Assembly (NCBI GenBank): GCA_038521345.1
Contig: JBCBKU010000023.1
Span: 1 to 46,796, forward strand
Source of the DNA: JBCBKU01 sp038521345
Lineage (GTDB): Bacteria; Pseudomonadota; Alphaproteobacteria; Rhodobacterales; Rhodobacteraceae
DNA: 46,796 bases
Direction of reading: 5' to 3'
The position numbers and the translations under genes are program-made. The notes under the pieces were generated by a model. The model made no database searches. It had not been told where the DNA came from and saw only the letters and a program-made list of their open reading frames with translations. Positions 16,643 to 25,332 of the stretch are shown piece by piece (the stretch's first letter is position 1; each line of letters starts with the position of its first letter).

Positions 16643-17646
16643 CAGAGACCGCAGAGCGTTATTCCGAGACCCGGATCAAGGACAGCTTCACGGCCTACGT
16701 GCTGTTTTCGGAACCGCTCCGCGGCACGATTTCCGAAGTCATGGCCGCGGTGTCCGATGACTATCCCGGGCTTGACTGGTCTTCGGAACAGCTGGGCCAG
16801 GATGTTTTCGACACCCGCGGCGTGACGCTGTCGACGGATCTTTCCGGGATGTCCAGGTCTGACCTGACCCCGCGCGGGCGGACGTCGTTCATTGGCAGTC
16901 CCGGTCGGTGCGAGATCGACTGGGCTCCGATCATTGGCAAGGCGCGCTTTATCTTTCCGGATGCGCAAGCCGCCGTCGACCGCCATACAGACTACCTTTC
17001 GGTCTCGGTCGACAGTCCAAGCGGAGATACGTCGATCGCCGCCCGGTTCGATGCGGCCCGGCGGGTGACCTGTATTGCGGCCGTTCTGGCAAAGTTGCCG
17101 ACGGCTTTGGGCGTCTACTTTCCGAATGGCGATACCCTCGTGACGCCCGAGAACTGGGTCAAGGCAGCGGAAACCGCGATGAAAGGCGAAGTGCCTCTCG
17201 AGGCATGGGTCACCTTTTTTCTTGCCTTCTTCGACGCGCCGCCGGAACCCTTGCCGGTCACGGTCAGCACCGTGGGCGTGGCCGCGTTCACCGGCCACGA
17301 GATCGTCCTTCCAAAGGCTCGGCTCGAGCCGGTCGAGGCCGTGAAGTACGTCTATGGCGCCGGCTACCTACTCTTGCAGGCGGGGCACGAGTTTGTTGAT
17401 AGCGACACCTTGGGTGTTGAAGGCGGTGCCGAAAAACTCCGCATTCGGCACGTACAGGAGGGCCGCTTCGAAGCGCAGACGGACCAATGGGTTCTGATCC
17501 ACCCGTCCAGCGGCATCGATGATGTCGAGATGTTCGGAGAGCGGTCGCGCAAACCACCCCCGCCGGGGACCGCGAATGAGATCATGAACAGCCCCGATAC
17601 GCTCAAGAACCGTCTTTATAGCTTCGTCTCGGGGGCCAGACCCTAA
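16639..17646 (+). CDS. Protein of unknown function coupled to the TerB-like gene (DUF4261-like)
   Basis: The 335-residue soluble protein starts MTETAERYSETRIKDSFTAY. It may belong to the DUF4261 group: the middle part (AAVLAKLPTALGVYFPNGDT, then PLEAWVTFFLAFFDAPPEP) and the later HEIVLPKARLEPVEAVKYVY resemble it. I am not certain. There is no signal peptide or membrane helix. It starts by ATGA overlap with the TerB-like gene and ends before a strong terminator, so the pair is a closed two-gene unit. The enzymatic role, if any, is not visible. Confidence 0.75.
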   Translation: MTETAERYSETRIKDSFTAYVLFSEPLRGTISEVMAAVSDDYPGLDWSSEQLGQDVFDTRGVTLSTDLSGMSRSDLTPRGRTSFIGSPGRCEIDWAPIIGKARFIFPDAQAAVDRHTDYLSVSVDSPSGDTSIAARFDAARRVTCIAAVLAKLPTALGVYFPNGDTLVTPENWVKAAETAMKGEVPLEAWVTFFLAFFDAPPEPLPVTVSTVGVAAFTGHEIVLPKARLEPVEAVKYVYGAGYLLLQAGHEFVDSDTLGVEGGAEKLRIRHVQEGRFEAQTDQWVLIHPSSGIDDVEMFGERSRKPPPPGTANEIMNSPDTLKNRLYSFVSGARP

Positions 17647-17694
17647 GGCGCGTGGTGTTTCTTGCGCGCTCCGTGGGCTTGGTCTAGAAGACCC

Positions 17695-17734
17695 GGGCCG
17701 CCCTGGGTTTCCCCGGGCGGCCCATTTCGTTTTT
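17695..17734 (+). terminator. Strong rho-independent terminator before purC
   Basis: Perfect 9-bp stem GGGCCGCCC/GGGCGGCCC whose loop can add a further GGG/CCC pairing, followed by ATTTCG and TTTTT. It closes the TerB-like unit and lies just ten bases before the purC start. Read the other way it could also act as an attenuator in the purC leader, but no alternative hairpin is obvious. Confidence 0.85.
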
Positions 17735-17743
17735 GGAGAGCCG

Positions 17744-18505
17744 ATGGCACGCCGCAAAAAGGTCTACGAGGGTAAAGCCAAGATCCTTTACGAAGGCCCT
17801 GAGCCCGGCACGCTTGTCCAGTATTTCAAGGACGACGCCACGGCCTATAACGCGCAGAAGATGGACGTCATCGACGGAAAGGGCGTGTTGAACAACCGCC
17901 TGAGCGAGTTCTTCATGAAAGGGCTAAGCCAGATCGGTGTGCCCAATCACTTCATCCGTCGTATCAACATGCGCGAGCAACTCATCCGCTCGGTTGAGAT
18001 CATCCCGCTCGAAGTCGTGGTGCGCAACATCGCCGCCGGGTCGATGACCGAACGGTTGGGCATCGCCGAAGGCACCGCGCTGCCGCGGCCGATTGTCGAG
18101 TTTTGCCTTAAGGACGATGCGCTGGGTGATCCGCTTGTGTCGGAAGAGCACATCATCGCGTTCGGCTGGGCGAGCCAGCAGGACCTCGATGACATGGTGG
18201 CTTTGGCGCTGCGCGTGAACGACTTCATGTCGGGCTGCATGCTGGCTGTCGGGATCAAGCTCGTGGACTTCAAGATCGAGATTGGCCGGATCTGGGACGG
18301 CGATTTCCAGCGCCTGATCGTTGCTGACGAGATCAGCCCGGATTCATGCCGCCTCTGGGATATCGAGACGGGCCAGAAGCTGGACAAGGACGTATTCCGT
18401 CGCGATCTGGGCTCGCTCGCCGATGCCTACACCGAGGTCGCGCGGCGGTTGGGTGTTTTGCCCTCGAATGTCACACATGCCACGAAGCCCACACTGATCA
18501 ACTGA
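17744..18505 (+). CDS. purC: Phosphoribosylaminoimidazole-succinocarboxamide synthase (SAICAR synthetase)
   Basis: PurC joins aspartate to CAIR using ATP. The 253-residue protein carries VYEGKAKILYEGPEPGTLVQ, FKDDATAYNAQK, the GVLNNRLSEFFMKGL segment, IPLEVVVRNIAAGS (substrate-binding signature) and LVDFKIEIGRIWDGD followed by DEISPDSCRLWD. The length is normal. The start is preceded by GGAGAG. The gene directly follows a terminator, so its promoter must overlap that region, or the message arises by read-through. Confidence 0.98.
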   Translation: MARRKKVYEGKAKILYEGPEPGTLVQYFKDDATAYNAQKMDVIDGKGVLNNRLSEFFMKGLSQIGVPNHFIRRINMREQLIRSVEIIPLEVVVRNIAAGSMTERLGIAEGTALPRPIVEFCLKDDALGDPLVSEEHIIAFGWASQQDLDDMVALALRVNDFMSGCMLAVGIKLVDFKIEIGRIWDGDFQRLIVADEISPDSCRLWDIETGQKLDKDVFRRDLGSLADAYTEVARRLGVLPSNVTHATKPTLIN

Positions 18506-18704
18506 CAAAGCAGGAACGACCCGCGCGCGATCACCAAGGCGTGCGGCTCGGACTTCTACACGCCAACAAAGATCTGTTTGTTAGGTCTTTGTTGACCAAA
18601 GGGAAAAACCGGCTTCCGCAATGCCCGGATCGCCAAAGAATCGCCTTAATCCCGCGCGTTAGTCGTTTCTTGTGGGCGGGCAGATGGCAAAACGGTGAAC
18701 TCCC

Positions 18705-19676
18705 GTGGCGAAATTCTATCAGGGTGTCGAAAACGGCAACGGCTACCGCTTCAAGATCCAGGCGGAAGATGCTGGCACCGATCCCGATGGCAAATGGTCC
18801 TATGTCTCGAAGGCGGACGGAGCTGGCAACCAAAGCGGCTTTCAGGGCGACGGCTATTACGTCTACGGGGATCCCGATCCACCGCTTGCGCGCAACAACG
18901 TCATCGATGATGAGATTCTGACGTACCGGATCGAGATTCCGGAAGGGGAAGAAGGGATCTACACCTTCCGCGCTCGCGTCTCCCGCGACGGCAATGCCGA
19001 AAGCGATAAGGAAAACGATCTCTGGCTGAACTTCAGCCAGGAGGGCACGAACCGCGATATCGAACACTATCTGGTCGACACAGGTGACGAGGCCGAACCC
19101 ACCAGCGACGGGTTCGTCAAGGTGTTCGGCGGCCCCAACAACGGGTCGTGGGGCTATGCGTCGAATTACGACGGTCTGCCCGGCAACCCGAAGGTGACGC
19201 TCGATATCTCGAAGGCGGGGATCTACGAGATTCAGATCGCCGGTCGGTCCGAGGGATACCACCTCGACTCGTTCGAACTCTATTCCGGCAAGGCACCGGC
19301 TTCGGACGCGACCGACAGCAAACTGGTGGAAGACTCGTCGTCACCGACACCGCCGCCGCCCGCCGATGAGCCCGGCGGCGATGTGGCCGAGGACGACAGT
19401 TCCAGAGGGGGCGGAGATGACGACGATGGCGACGGCTTTTTCACCGTTATTTCAGACCTCTTCACGTCGATCTTCGATGCGGTCGCTTCTGTATTCGGTG
19501 GCGGGAACGATGACGACGAGACCTCAACGGCCTCGGCGAACCTGAATGCGGGGCCAGAGGAAGAAGTGCTTCTGTCGGGCCTCTTCTTTCCGTCAGTCGG
19601 TTACATGGAAGACATGCCCATCCCGGAAGATGAGGACGAGGAAGAGGAAGACGCCGAGAGTGTACTTCTCTTCTGA
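18705..19676 (+). CDS. Acidic modular protein with carbohydrate-binding-like N-terminal domain
   Basis: 323 residues from a GTG start (MAKFYQGVENGNGYRFKIQA). The first 190 residues look like a beta-sandwich of the CBM6/35 or malectin type (FKIQAEDAGTDPDGKWSYVS, then the strand YTFRARVSRDGNAESDKEND with its sugar- or calcium-binding look, then LDISKAGIYEIQIAGRSEGY). A Pro/Ser/Asp-rich linker and a hydrophobic FFTVISDLFTSIFDAVASVF segment follow. The C terminus is very acidic (EDEDEEEEDAESVLLF). There is no N-terminal signal, so export by a type I system is possible. It sits between purC and purS without functional link. I do not know a named family. Confidence 0.72.
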   Translation: MAKFYQGVENGNGYRFKIQAEDAGTDPDGKWSYVSKADGAGNQSGFQGDGYYVYGDPDPPLARNNVIDDEILTYRIEIPEGEEGIYTFRARVSRDGNAESDKENDLWLNFSQEGTNRDIEHYLVDTGDEAEPTSDGFVKVFGGPNNGSWGYASNYDGLPGNPKVTLDISKAGIYEIQIAGRSEGYHLDSFELYSGKAPASDATDSKLVEDSSSPTPPPPADEPGGDVAEDDSSRGGGDDDDGDGFFTVISDLFTSIFDAVASVFGGGNDDDETSTASANLNAGPEEEVLLSGLFFPSVGYMEDMPIPEDEDEEEEDAESVLLF

Positions 19677-19745
19677 GCCGTCGACGCGGCGATTGCCGCG
19701 CGGTTCCGCGCGCAGTATGTCCCCGTGAAACGACCGGGGGTGGAT

Positions 19746-19979
19746 ATGATCGCGCGCGTGACCATCATGCTGAAAGACGGGGTTCTGGATCCCCAGGGCG
19801 AGGCGGTGCGCCGGGCCCTTGGCACTCTGGGATTTGAAGGTGTCGCAGGTGTTCGGCAGGGCAAGGTGATTGAACTGGATCTTGCGGATGGCACGACCGA
19901 GGACGAGGTCCGTGCGATGTGCGAGAAGCTTCTCGCCAACACCGTGATCGAAAGCTATGGCATTGAGTTGTTGTCGTGA
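19746..19979 (+). CDS. purS: Phosphoribosylformylglycinamidine synthase subunit PurS
   Basis: PurS is the small structural subunit that holds glutaminase PurQ on PurL. The 77-residue product begins MIARVTIMLKDGVLDPQGEA, with the family core LGFEGVAGVRQGKVIELDLA and CEKLLANTVIESYGIELLS. The ATG is preceded by GGGGGTGG; a GTG 21 bases earlier is less likely. The stop overlaps the alcohol dehydrogenase start as GTGA, which is unusual because purQ is the expected neighbour. Confidence 0.96.
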   Translation: MIARVTIMLKDGVLDPQGEAVRRALGTLGFEGVAGVRQGKVIELDLADGTTEDEVRAMCEKLLANTVIESYGIELLS

Positions 19980-21007
19980 GAGCAGCGGTTCTGCGCGAGT
20001 ACAACGCGCCCCTAAGTCTTGAGACAGTACCGGAACCGCGGTGCCCGCCGGACGGAGTTGTTCTTCAGGTCGAGGCCTGCGGTGTGTGCCGGTCGGACTG
20101 GCACGGCTGGACCGGAGAGCATCCGCGCGTGAAGCCCGGGCAGATCCAGGGCCATGAGTATTGCGGTACAGTGGTCGAAGCCGGATCGCAGGCGGCCTAC
20201 CGGGTCGGGGACAAGGTCATCGCGCCCTTCATTCTGGCCTGCGGCGCATGTCCGGCTTGCCGGTCCGGGGAACAAACCGTCTGCGCCGATCAGCGTCTTC
20301 CCGGATTTGTCGAACCGGGCGCGTTTGCCGAGTTTCTCGCGGTGCCGCGGGACCACAATCTGGCGCGGCTCCCCGAGACCATGACACCGACGCTCGCAGC
20401 CGCGCTGGGCTGCCGAGTGACGACCGCTTGGCATGCCCTCACAGGGCGGGCGGACCTCAAGGCCGGTGAATGGCTGGCGGTGCATGGAACCGGCGGTGTC
20501 GGACTTGCAGCTATGCTTCTTGGCAAGGCGATCGGCGCGCAGGTGGTCGTCGTGGACATCGTTCCAGAGAAACTGGACCACGCCCTGTCGCTCGGTGCCG
20601 ATGCAGCTCTGAACGCCCGGGACGGGATCGTGGCCGAGGCCATCCGGGACCTGACCGATGGCGGCGCGCATGTGTCGGTCGAAGCCCTTGGGATCGCCGC
20701 AACGACCAACGCGTCGATCGAGTGCCTGCGCCCGCTGGGGCGTCATGTTCAGGTGGGCATGCCCGTGGGTCACACGGCGCGGATGGATGTGAACATGAAC
20801 GCTGTCTACATGGGCAATCTCGCGCTTTACGGGACCCGGGGCATGCCTGCGTGGCGTTACCCCTCACTTCTCGGCCTGATCGAGCGAGGCGGAGTAGACC
20901 TTTCGCCGATGATCTCCCGCGAGATCGGCTTGGACTCGGTGTCGGACGAATTGGCGGCATTCAACGGTCCGACCGCGCCGGGCGTGGCGGTCGTGACGAG
21001 ATTCTAG
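19976..21007 (+). CDS. Zinc-dependent alcohol dehydrogenase family protein
   Basis: The 343-residue protein is a medium-chain dehydrogenase. It has the catalytic-zinc Cys in EACGVCRSDWHGW, GHEYCGTVV, the structural-zinc lobe CGACPACRSGEQTVC (four Cys), and the NAD(P) binding stretch VHGTGGVGLAAMLLGKAIGA. The length is typical. Substrate preference cannot be told. The GTG start overlaps the purS stop in GTGA, so translation is coupled to purS even though the function is unrelated to purines. Confidence 0.94.
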   Translation: MRAAVLREYNAPLSLETVPEPRCPPDGVVLQVEACGVCRSDWHGWTGEHPRVKPGQIQGHEYCGTVVEAGSQAAYRVGDKVIAPFILACGACPACRSGEQTVCADQRLPGFVEPGAFAEFLAVPRDHNLARLPETMTPTLAAALGCRVTTAWHALTGRADLKAGEWLAVHGTGGVGLAAMLLGKAIGAQVVVVDIVPEKLDHALSLGADAALNARDGIVAEAIRDLTDGGAHVSVEALGIAATTNASIECLRPLGRHVQVGMPVGHTARMDVNMNAVYMGNLALYGTRGMPAWRYPSLLGLIERGGVDLSPMISREIGLDSVSDELAAFNGPTAPGVAVVTRF

Positions 21008-21060
21008 AGGCCTCCGGTCAATTCGCCGGCACGATCACGATTGTTTCTGGCGTCGGTTTT

Positions 21061-21082
21061 GCCATGGCAACAAAACCATGGC
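21061..21082. repeat. Inverted repeat GCCATGG-N8-CCATGGC upstream of the FHA gene
   Basis: A 7-bp perfect inverted repeat with an eight-base spacer, about 105 bases upstream of the FHA-domain start and 54 bases after the dehydrogenase stop. It is not followed by a T-run, so it could be an operator or just a chance repeat of the CCATGG palindrome. Confidence 0.45.
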
Positions 21083-21186
21083 GGGAATTTCATTGTTGTG
21101 ACTCGCGACGATATTCCACGGATTCAATCCCTAGGTGCCGTCTTATGGCCTCGTTTGTTTACCAAGACGGGGCGTGGGATGTGTGA

Positions 21187-21732
21187 TTGGATATTCGTGT
21201 GACCCGACCCTATGAGATCAAACGGCGCTTCGTGCCCATTGACGAACTGACGGCGGACCTTTCCGACAAACTGCGCCGCACGAGAGAGGCGGACGAGTAT
21301 GTCCCCGTGCGCACACGCCGCATGACGACCCGGTTTCTCAACTTCAATACCAGTCCGGGTAAGGTGATCGCCGGTGATCAAGAGGCGGATACGGCAGCCT
21401 ACGAACCCGCCAACAAGCCCGACGCTCCTGCCTGGCTGACCATCGTCGACGGCGCCGGCCATGGAACCGTGTTCGCCCTTAAGGGAAACTATGCACGGAT
21501 CGGCCGGCAGGATGATCAAGAGGTTGCGCTGTCCTTTGGCGACGATTCCATCTCGCGTGACGGCCATGCCATCGTCTGCTTTTACGGCGAAGAGCAGGGA
21601 TTCATCATCCGCGACGGCGGCAAGCCGAACCCGGTGTACTTCAATGGACGCCGTATTCAGGGCGAACGGCGTCTTTCGGATGGGGATCTGATCCGGATCG
21701 GTGAAACGACCCTGCGGTTCGCGCTGGCCTGA
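21187..21732 (+). CDS. FHA-domain protein
   Basis: The 181-residue cytoplasmic protein has a forkhead-associated domain at about residues 80-180. Its phosphothreonine-binding pattern is GNYARIGRQDDQEVALSFGD, DSISRDGHAIV (the S-x-x-x-H motif), then YFNGRRIQGERRLSDGDLIR. The N-terminal 80 residues are basic and probably disordered. FHA domains read Thr-phosphorylated partners of Ser/Thr kinases; no such kinase is in the window. The TTG used here is followed by a GTG four codons later that is an equally possible start. A 13-codon ORF ends exactly one base before the TTG. Confidence 0.87.
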   Translation: MDIRVTRPYEIKRRFVPIDELTADLSDKLRRTREADEYVPVRTRRMTTRFLNFNTSPGKVIAGDQEADTAAYEPANKPDAPAWLTIVDGAGHGTVFALKGNYARIGRQDDQEVALSFGDDSISRDGHAIVCFYGEEQGFIIRDGGKPNPVYFNGRRIQGERRLSDGDLIRIGETTLRFALA

Positions 21733-21745
21733 TCATTGGCGCGAC

Positions 21746-22726
21746 CTAGCCAGCGAGGTCCAGAATGGGCCCGTCGAGCAGGCGCATCAGGTCTCCGAAG
21801 TAGCCCCCTGACCGGGCCGGCAATGTTGGATCGGATGTGATCGCCACCGCAAGATCAGCCTCGGCATGGGCGGCAATGATCTGGCCACCATAGCCGCGGC
21901 CCAAAGCATATCCCGAGGGCGAAAGAAACCAGCCATAGCCGTAGGATAGCCCGGACCAGGGTGACCGCGCGGCCGGCCGGAGAGAAGCAACGATCCACGC
22001 CTCGGGTATAACTTGCATATCCTCGGAGCGGCCCCGGTCGCGGAGAAGTCGGGCAATGCGCAACATCGCGGTCGGGCGCAGGGCCATTTCGTTGCCGCCG
22101 AGATAATATCCTTGGGGATCACGGGTCCACGGCGGGATCTCGATGCCAAGAGGCCGTCCGAGGCGGTCGCGCGCCTGTGTAAGCAGGTCGAGCCCGGTTG
22201 CCTCGGCGAGCGCAGCGCCAAGGATATGCGTCGATCCGGTCGAATACAGCATCCGCGTCCCGGGCTCGGCAACCATCGGGCGGTTCAGTGCATCGGCAAT
22301 CCAGTTGGACGACCCGACCCATGCCCCATAATTCGGTCCCGATGTCCGCTCGAGCCCGGCGCGCAGTGTGACCAGATCTTCCATGGTAATCGCTTCGGCG
22401 CCATCGGTTGCTCCACGGCGCAAGAGGCGAGGGGCCACCTCGCCCAATGAAGCGCTGACACCGGCGACTTCTCCTCGGTCGATGGCGGCGCCGAGAAGCA
22501 AAGCCACAAGGCTTTTCGAACAGGACTTGATATTGGCCAGCCGGTTCAGTCCGCGACCTCGTGGCGCCTCTGCAATAACCAGCTCGTCGCCCCGCAGAAC
22601 CTGCACCGAATGCAATTGGTCGAGATCGGCCATGGCGGCGCGCAGATCGTCGACTTGCGCGCGCCCGAGTCGCGATGCGGAAAGGACGGCGGCTGTCGCG
22701 AGCAGGACATGACGGCGGGAAAACAT
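21746..22726 (-). CDS. Tat-exported serine hydrolase (beta-lactamase / penicillin-binding fold)
   Basis: Starting at the ATG that gives MFSRRHVLLATAAVLSASRL, the 326-residue protein has a twin-arginine signal (S-R-R-x-V-L-L). The mature part has the serine beta-lactamase-like SCSKSLVALLLG (S-x-x-K, about residues 66-69), a tyrosine motif in MLYSTGSTHILG, and the usual downstream Gly-rich YGGQIIAAH. Such proteins are class C-like hydrolases or esterases in the periplasm; not necessarily an antibiotic resistance enzyme. The gene is on the opposite strand to its pur and FHA neighbours. Confidence 0.9.
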   Translation of the reverse strand: MFSRRHVLLATAAVLSASRLGRAQVDDLRAAMADLDQLHSVQVLRGDELVIAEAPRGRGLNRLANIKSCSKSLVALLLGAAIDRGEVAGVSASLGEVAPRLLRRGATDGAEAITMEDLVTLRAGLERTSGPNYGAWVGSSNWIADALNRPMVAEPGTRMLYSTGSTHILGAALAEATGLDLLTQARDRLGRPLGIEIPPWTRDPQGYYLGGNEMALRPTAMLRIARLLRDRGRSEDMQVIPEAWIVASLRPAARSPWSGLSYGYGWFLSPSGYALGRGYGGQIIAAHAEADLAVAITSDPTLPARSGGYFGDLMRLLDGPILDLAG

Positions 22727-22863
22727 GAGACTTAGCTCGGTCAAAGGGGACGTGCTGTCGAGGCCCTGCTCCTCACGTTTTCGTGGCTCGAACCGGGCCG
22801 GGTTCCGCTGCTTGCCACGTTTCGTTCTGGTGCTGCGCCTGCGAATACGTCAAAAAGCGGCTC

Positions 22864-23529
22864 ATGAAAGCCGCCGTCCTTGTGTTTCCGGGCTCCAATT
22901 GTGACCGCGACCTTGCCGTCGCGCTTGGCGCTGCGGGTGCCGACGTCGAGATGGTCTGGCACAAGGAGACCGCGCTTCCGGCGGGAACAGATCTTGTTGG
23001 CGTTCCGGGCGGGTTTTCATTTGGGGATTACCTGCGTTGCGGGGCCATCGCGGCGCGCAGCCCCATCGCGCCTGCACTTGTCGCCCATGCAGAGGCGGGC
23101 GGCTACGCCTTGGGGATTTGCAACGGATTTCAGGTTCTTCTTGAACTGGGTCTGCTTCCGGGTGCGCTGATGCGCAACGCGGGGCTGACCTTTGTCTGCC
23201 GCACCGTCGCACTGGACGTGGCCACCCGGGACAGCGTGTTCACCGAGGCGTATCGCGAACCGCGGGTCCGGTTGCCCGTGGCCCATCACGACGGGAATTA
23301 CGTGGCCGGCAGCGATCTTCTGGCCGAGTTGCAGGCCGAAGATCGCGTCGCGTTCCGGTATTCGGAAACGGTTAACGGATCGGCGGGCGATATTGCGGGC
23401 CTGTTGTCACCGAACCGCCGCGTTCTTGGTATGATGCCGCATCCAGAGCGGGCGGCCGATCCAAATCTCGGCCCGGTTGACGGCGCGGCACTGTTCCGCG
23501 GCCTCGTTGGCGGGCTTGCCACCGCTTGA
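22864..23529 (+). CDS. purQ: Phosphoribosylformylglycinamidine synthase glutaminase subunit PurQ
   Basis: PurQ releases ammonia from glutamine for the PurL step (FGAR to FGAM). The 221-residue protein has MKAAVLVFPGSNCDRDLAVA, the nucleophile Cys in ALGICNGFQVLLELG (about residue 86), RLPVAHHDGNYVAG, and HPERAADPNLG with the catalytic His-x-Glu. PurL is not in the window. Here purQ is about 2.9 kb from purS, with four coding stretches between, although the two are adjacent in most relatives. Confidence 0.97.
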   Translation: MKAAVLVFPGSNCDRDLAVALGAAGADVEMVWHKETALPAGTDLVGVPGGFSFGDYLRCGAIAARSPIAPALVAHAEAGGYALGICNGFQVLLELGLLPGALMRNAGLTFVCRTVALDVATRDSVFTEAYREPRVRLPVAHHDGNYVAGSDLLAELQAEDRVAFRYSETVNGSAGDIAGLLSPNRRVLGMMPHPERAADPNLGPVDGAALFRGLVGGLATA

Positions 23530-23564
23530 GCGCGCGGGGCAGGGGGGCTAGTGTTTCCGGTGTG

Positions 23565-25322
23565 ATGTCCGCACTCGCAGAAAAGCTGTCTGACCGCGCC
23601 TTCGGGCGCCGCTGGCGGATTCGCGTCGTCTTCGTGGTGTTTGTTGCCCTCGCCGTGGCGGTGGTCTGGATCACCAACCAGCTTCTGACGGAACGCTTCA
23701 CCGACGCCACGCGCAACCGGGCCGAGGTTCGGCTGGCGCTGTACAGCGGGAACCTGTTGTCGGAGTTGCAGCGGGCTTCGGTCGTGCCGCTTCTGCTTTC
23801 GCGGGACCCGACCCTGATCGGCGCCCTGACGTCTGGCGACTTCTCGCAATCCAGCCAGCGCCTGATCGATTACCGGTCCGAGATCGGCGCGGCGTCGCTT
23901 CTGCTTTTGGACGCGGATGGACGTGTCGTGGCCGCGACCCAACGCGAACAATTGGGATCCCAGTTCCGGTCACAACCTTATTTTCTGAACGCGCTTCGTC
24001 AGAACGGCACAGTTTTTTCGGCCTACGAACTCGATAGCGGTTTGGCCGAATTCAGTTATTCGAGGCGGATCGAGGTTGGCGGCGACGTGGTCGGTGCGAT
24101 CGCGGTTGCCGTCGACCTGCGGAAGTTCGAGCTTAGCTGGGCAGGGTTTTCGGACGCCATTTTCGTGATGAACAGCGAAGGTGAGATCATCCTCGCGACA
24201 GAGCGGCGCTGGCGGGGTCTCACCGAGGCCCAGGCCTTGGCGGCCCGGTCTCCGCCATCGGCCATTCAGCGGGCTTTTGAAGCGACCGTGGACTGGGCGG
24301 CGCTGCCTGTGGATGCGTTTTTCCGTGGTGACGCTGTCCTGCGGCAGGAAGCGCGGATCGGGTTCCAGGGCTGGCGGATCGTAAGCTACACGACCTATGC
24401 AAGCGTGCGCGAACGGGTGAACTCGGTGATCGCGCTTGAGATCATGGCCTTCGCCATACTTCTGGCCGTGGCCTTCTATTTCGTGAGCCGACGTGCGCAG
24501 TCCCGGTCGCGCCTTTTTCAGCGGGAATCGGCAGAGCTTCGCCAGCTGAACGATGCGCTGCAGCGAGAAATCGCCGAACGGGAAAAGGCCGAACGCAACC
24601 TCGAAGTGGCCGAGCAATCGCTGCAGCAATCCTCGAAACTGGCCATTCTCGGCGAAATGTCGGCCTCGGTCAGTCACGAGCTGAACCAGCCCCTTGCCGC
24701 CATGAAAACCTACCTCGCCGGTGCCAAGCTTCTGCTGCAGCGCAAACGGCCCGACGAGGCGCTTTCATCGTTCCGGCGGATCGATGACCTGATCGAACGC
24801 ATGGGGGCGATCACCCGCCAACTCAAAAGCTATGCGCGCAAAGGTGGGGACGCGGTAGAGGCCATAGATTTAAGGGCTTCTGCCTCGGCGGCGCTGGAAA
24901 TGATGGAACCGCAGATCAAGCGGCGGAACCTTGAAATCGTGCGCACCGTCCCTCCGACCCCGGTCATGGTGCAGGCCGACCGGATCCGCATCGAACAGGT
25001 GATTATCAACCTTCTGCGAAACGCGATCGACGCGACGAGCGAGGTGGAAGAAGCGCGTATCGAGCTCTCGTTGCGAGAAGGGGAAATGGCGGTTCTTGGC
25101 GTGCGCGACAACGGCAAGGGCATCGCCGATCTCGAACAGCTTTTCGAGCCGTTCTACACCACGAAGGCACCCGGGGACGGCGTTGGTCTGGGGCTTGCCA
25201 TTTCGTCCGGGATCGTGAACGACCTCGGCGGTCGCCTGACTGCGCGCAACAGCGCGGACGGGGGTGCCGTGTTCGAGGTGCGCTTGCCGCTGCTCGGCAA
25301 CGCGACCCAGGCGGCAGAGTGA
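23565..25322 (+). CDS. dctB: DctB-like membrane sensor histidine kinase
   Basis: The 585-residue kinase has a first transmembrane helix (RVVFVVFVALAVAVVWITNQ), a large periplasmic dCache-type domain of about 240 residues with LLLDADGRVVAATQREQLGS, then a second helix near residue 295. A coiled coil follows (LQREIAEREKAERNLEVAEQ), then the dimerisation/phosphoacceptor box SASVSHELNQPLAAMKTYLA and a HATPase with N box LLRNAIDATSEVEE and DNGKGI and GVGLGLAI. The N-x-P variant HELNQPLAAM is typical of DctB sensors for C4-dicarboxylates. The start is the ATG giving MSALAEKLSD. The regulator gene follows after ten bases. Confidence 0.9.
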   Translation: MSALAEKLSDRAFGRRWRIRVVFVVFVALAVAVVWITNQLLTERFTDATRNRAEVRLALYSGNLLSELQRASVVPLLLSRDPTLIGALTSGDFSQSSQRLIDYRSEIGAASLLLLDADGRVVAATQREQLGSQFRSQPYFLNALRQNGTVFSAYELDSGLAEFSYSRRIEVGGDVVGAIAVAVDLRKFELSWAGFSDAIFVMNSEGEIILATERRWRGLTEAQALAARSPPSAIQRAFEATVDWAALPVDAFFRGDAVLRQEARIGFQGWRIVSYTTYASVRERVNSVIALEIMAFAILLAVAFYFVSRRAQSRSRLFQRESAELRQLNDALQREIAEREKAERNLEVAEQSLQQSSKLAILGEMSASVSHELNQPLAAMKTYLAGAKLLLQRKRPDEALSSFRRIDDLIERMGAITRQLKSYARKGGDAVEAIDLRASASAALEMMEPQIKRRNLEIVRTVPPTPVMVQADRIRIEQVIINLLRNAIDATSEVEEARIELSLREGEMAVLGVRDNGKGIADLEQLFEPFYTTKAPGDGVGLGLAISSGIVNDLGGRLTARNSADGGAVFEVRLPLLGNATQAAE

Positions 25323-25332
25323 GAGACGAAAG

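Noticed and set aside
21746..22726. Antibiotic-resistance beta-lactamase
   Set aside because: Has the S-x-x-K fold motif but this superfamily is mostly esterases and peptidases; no class-specific resistance signature seen.
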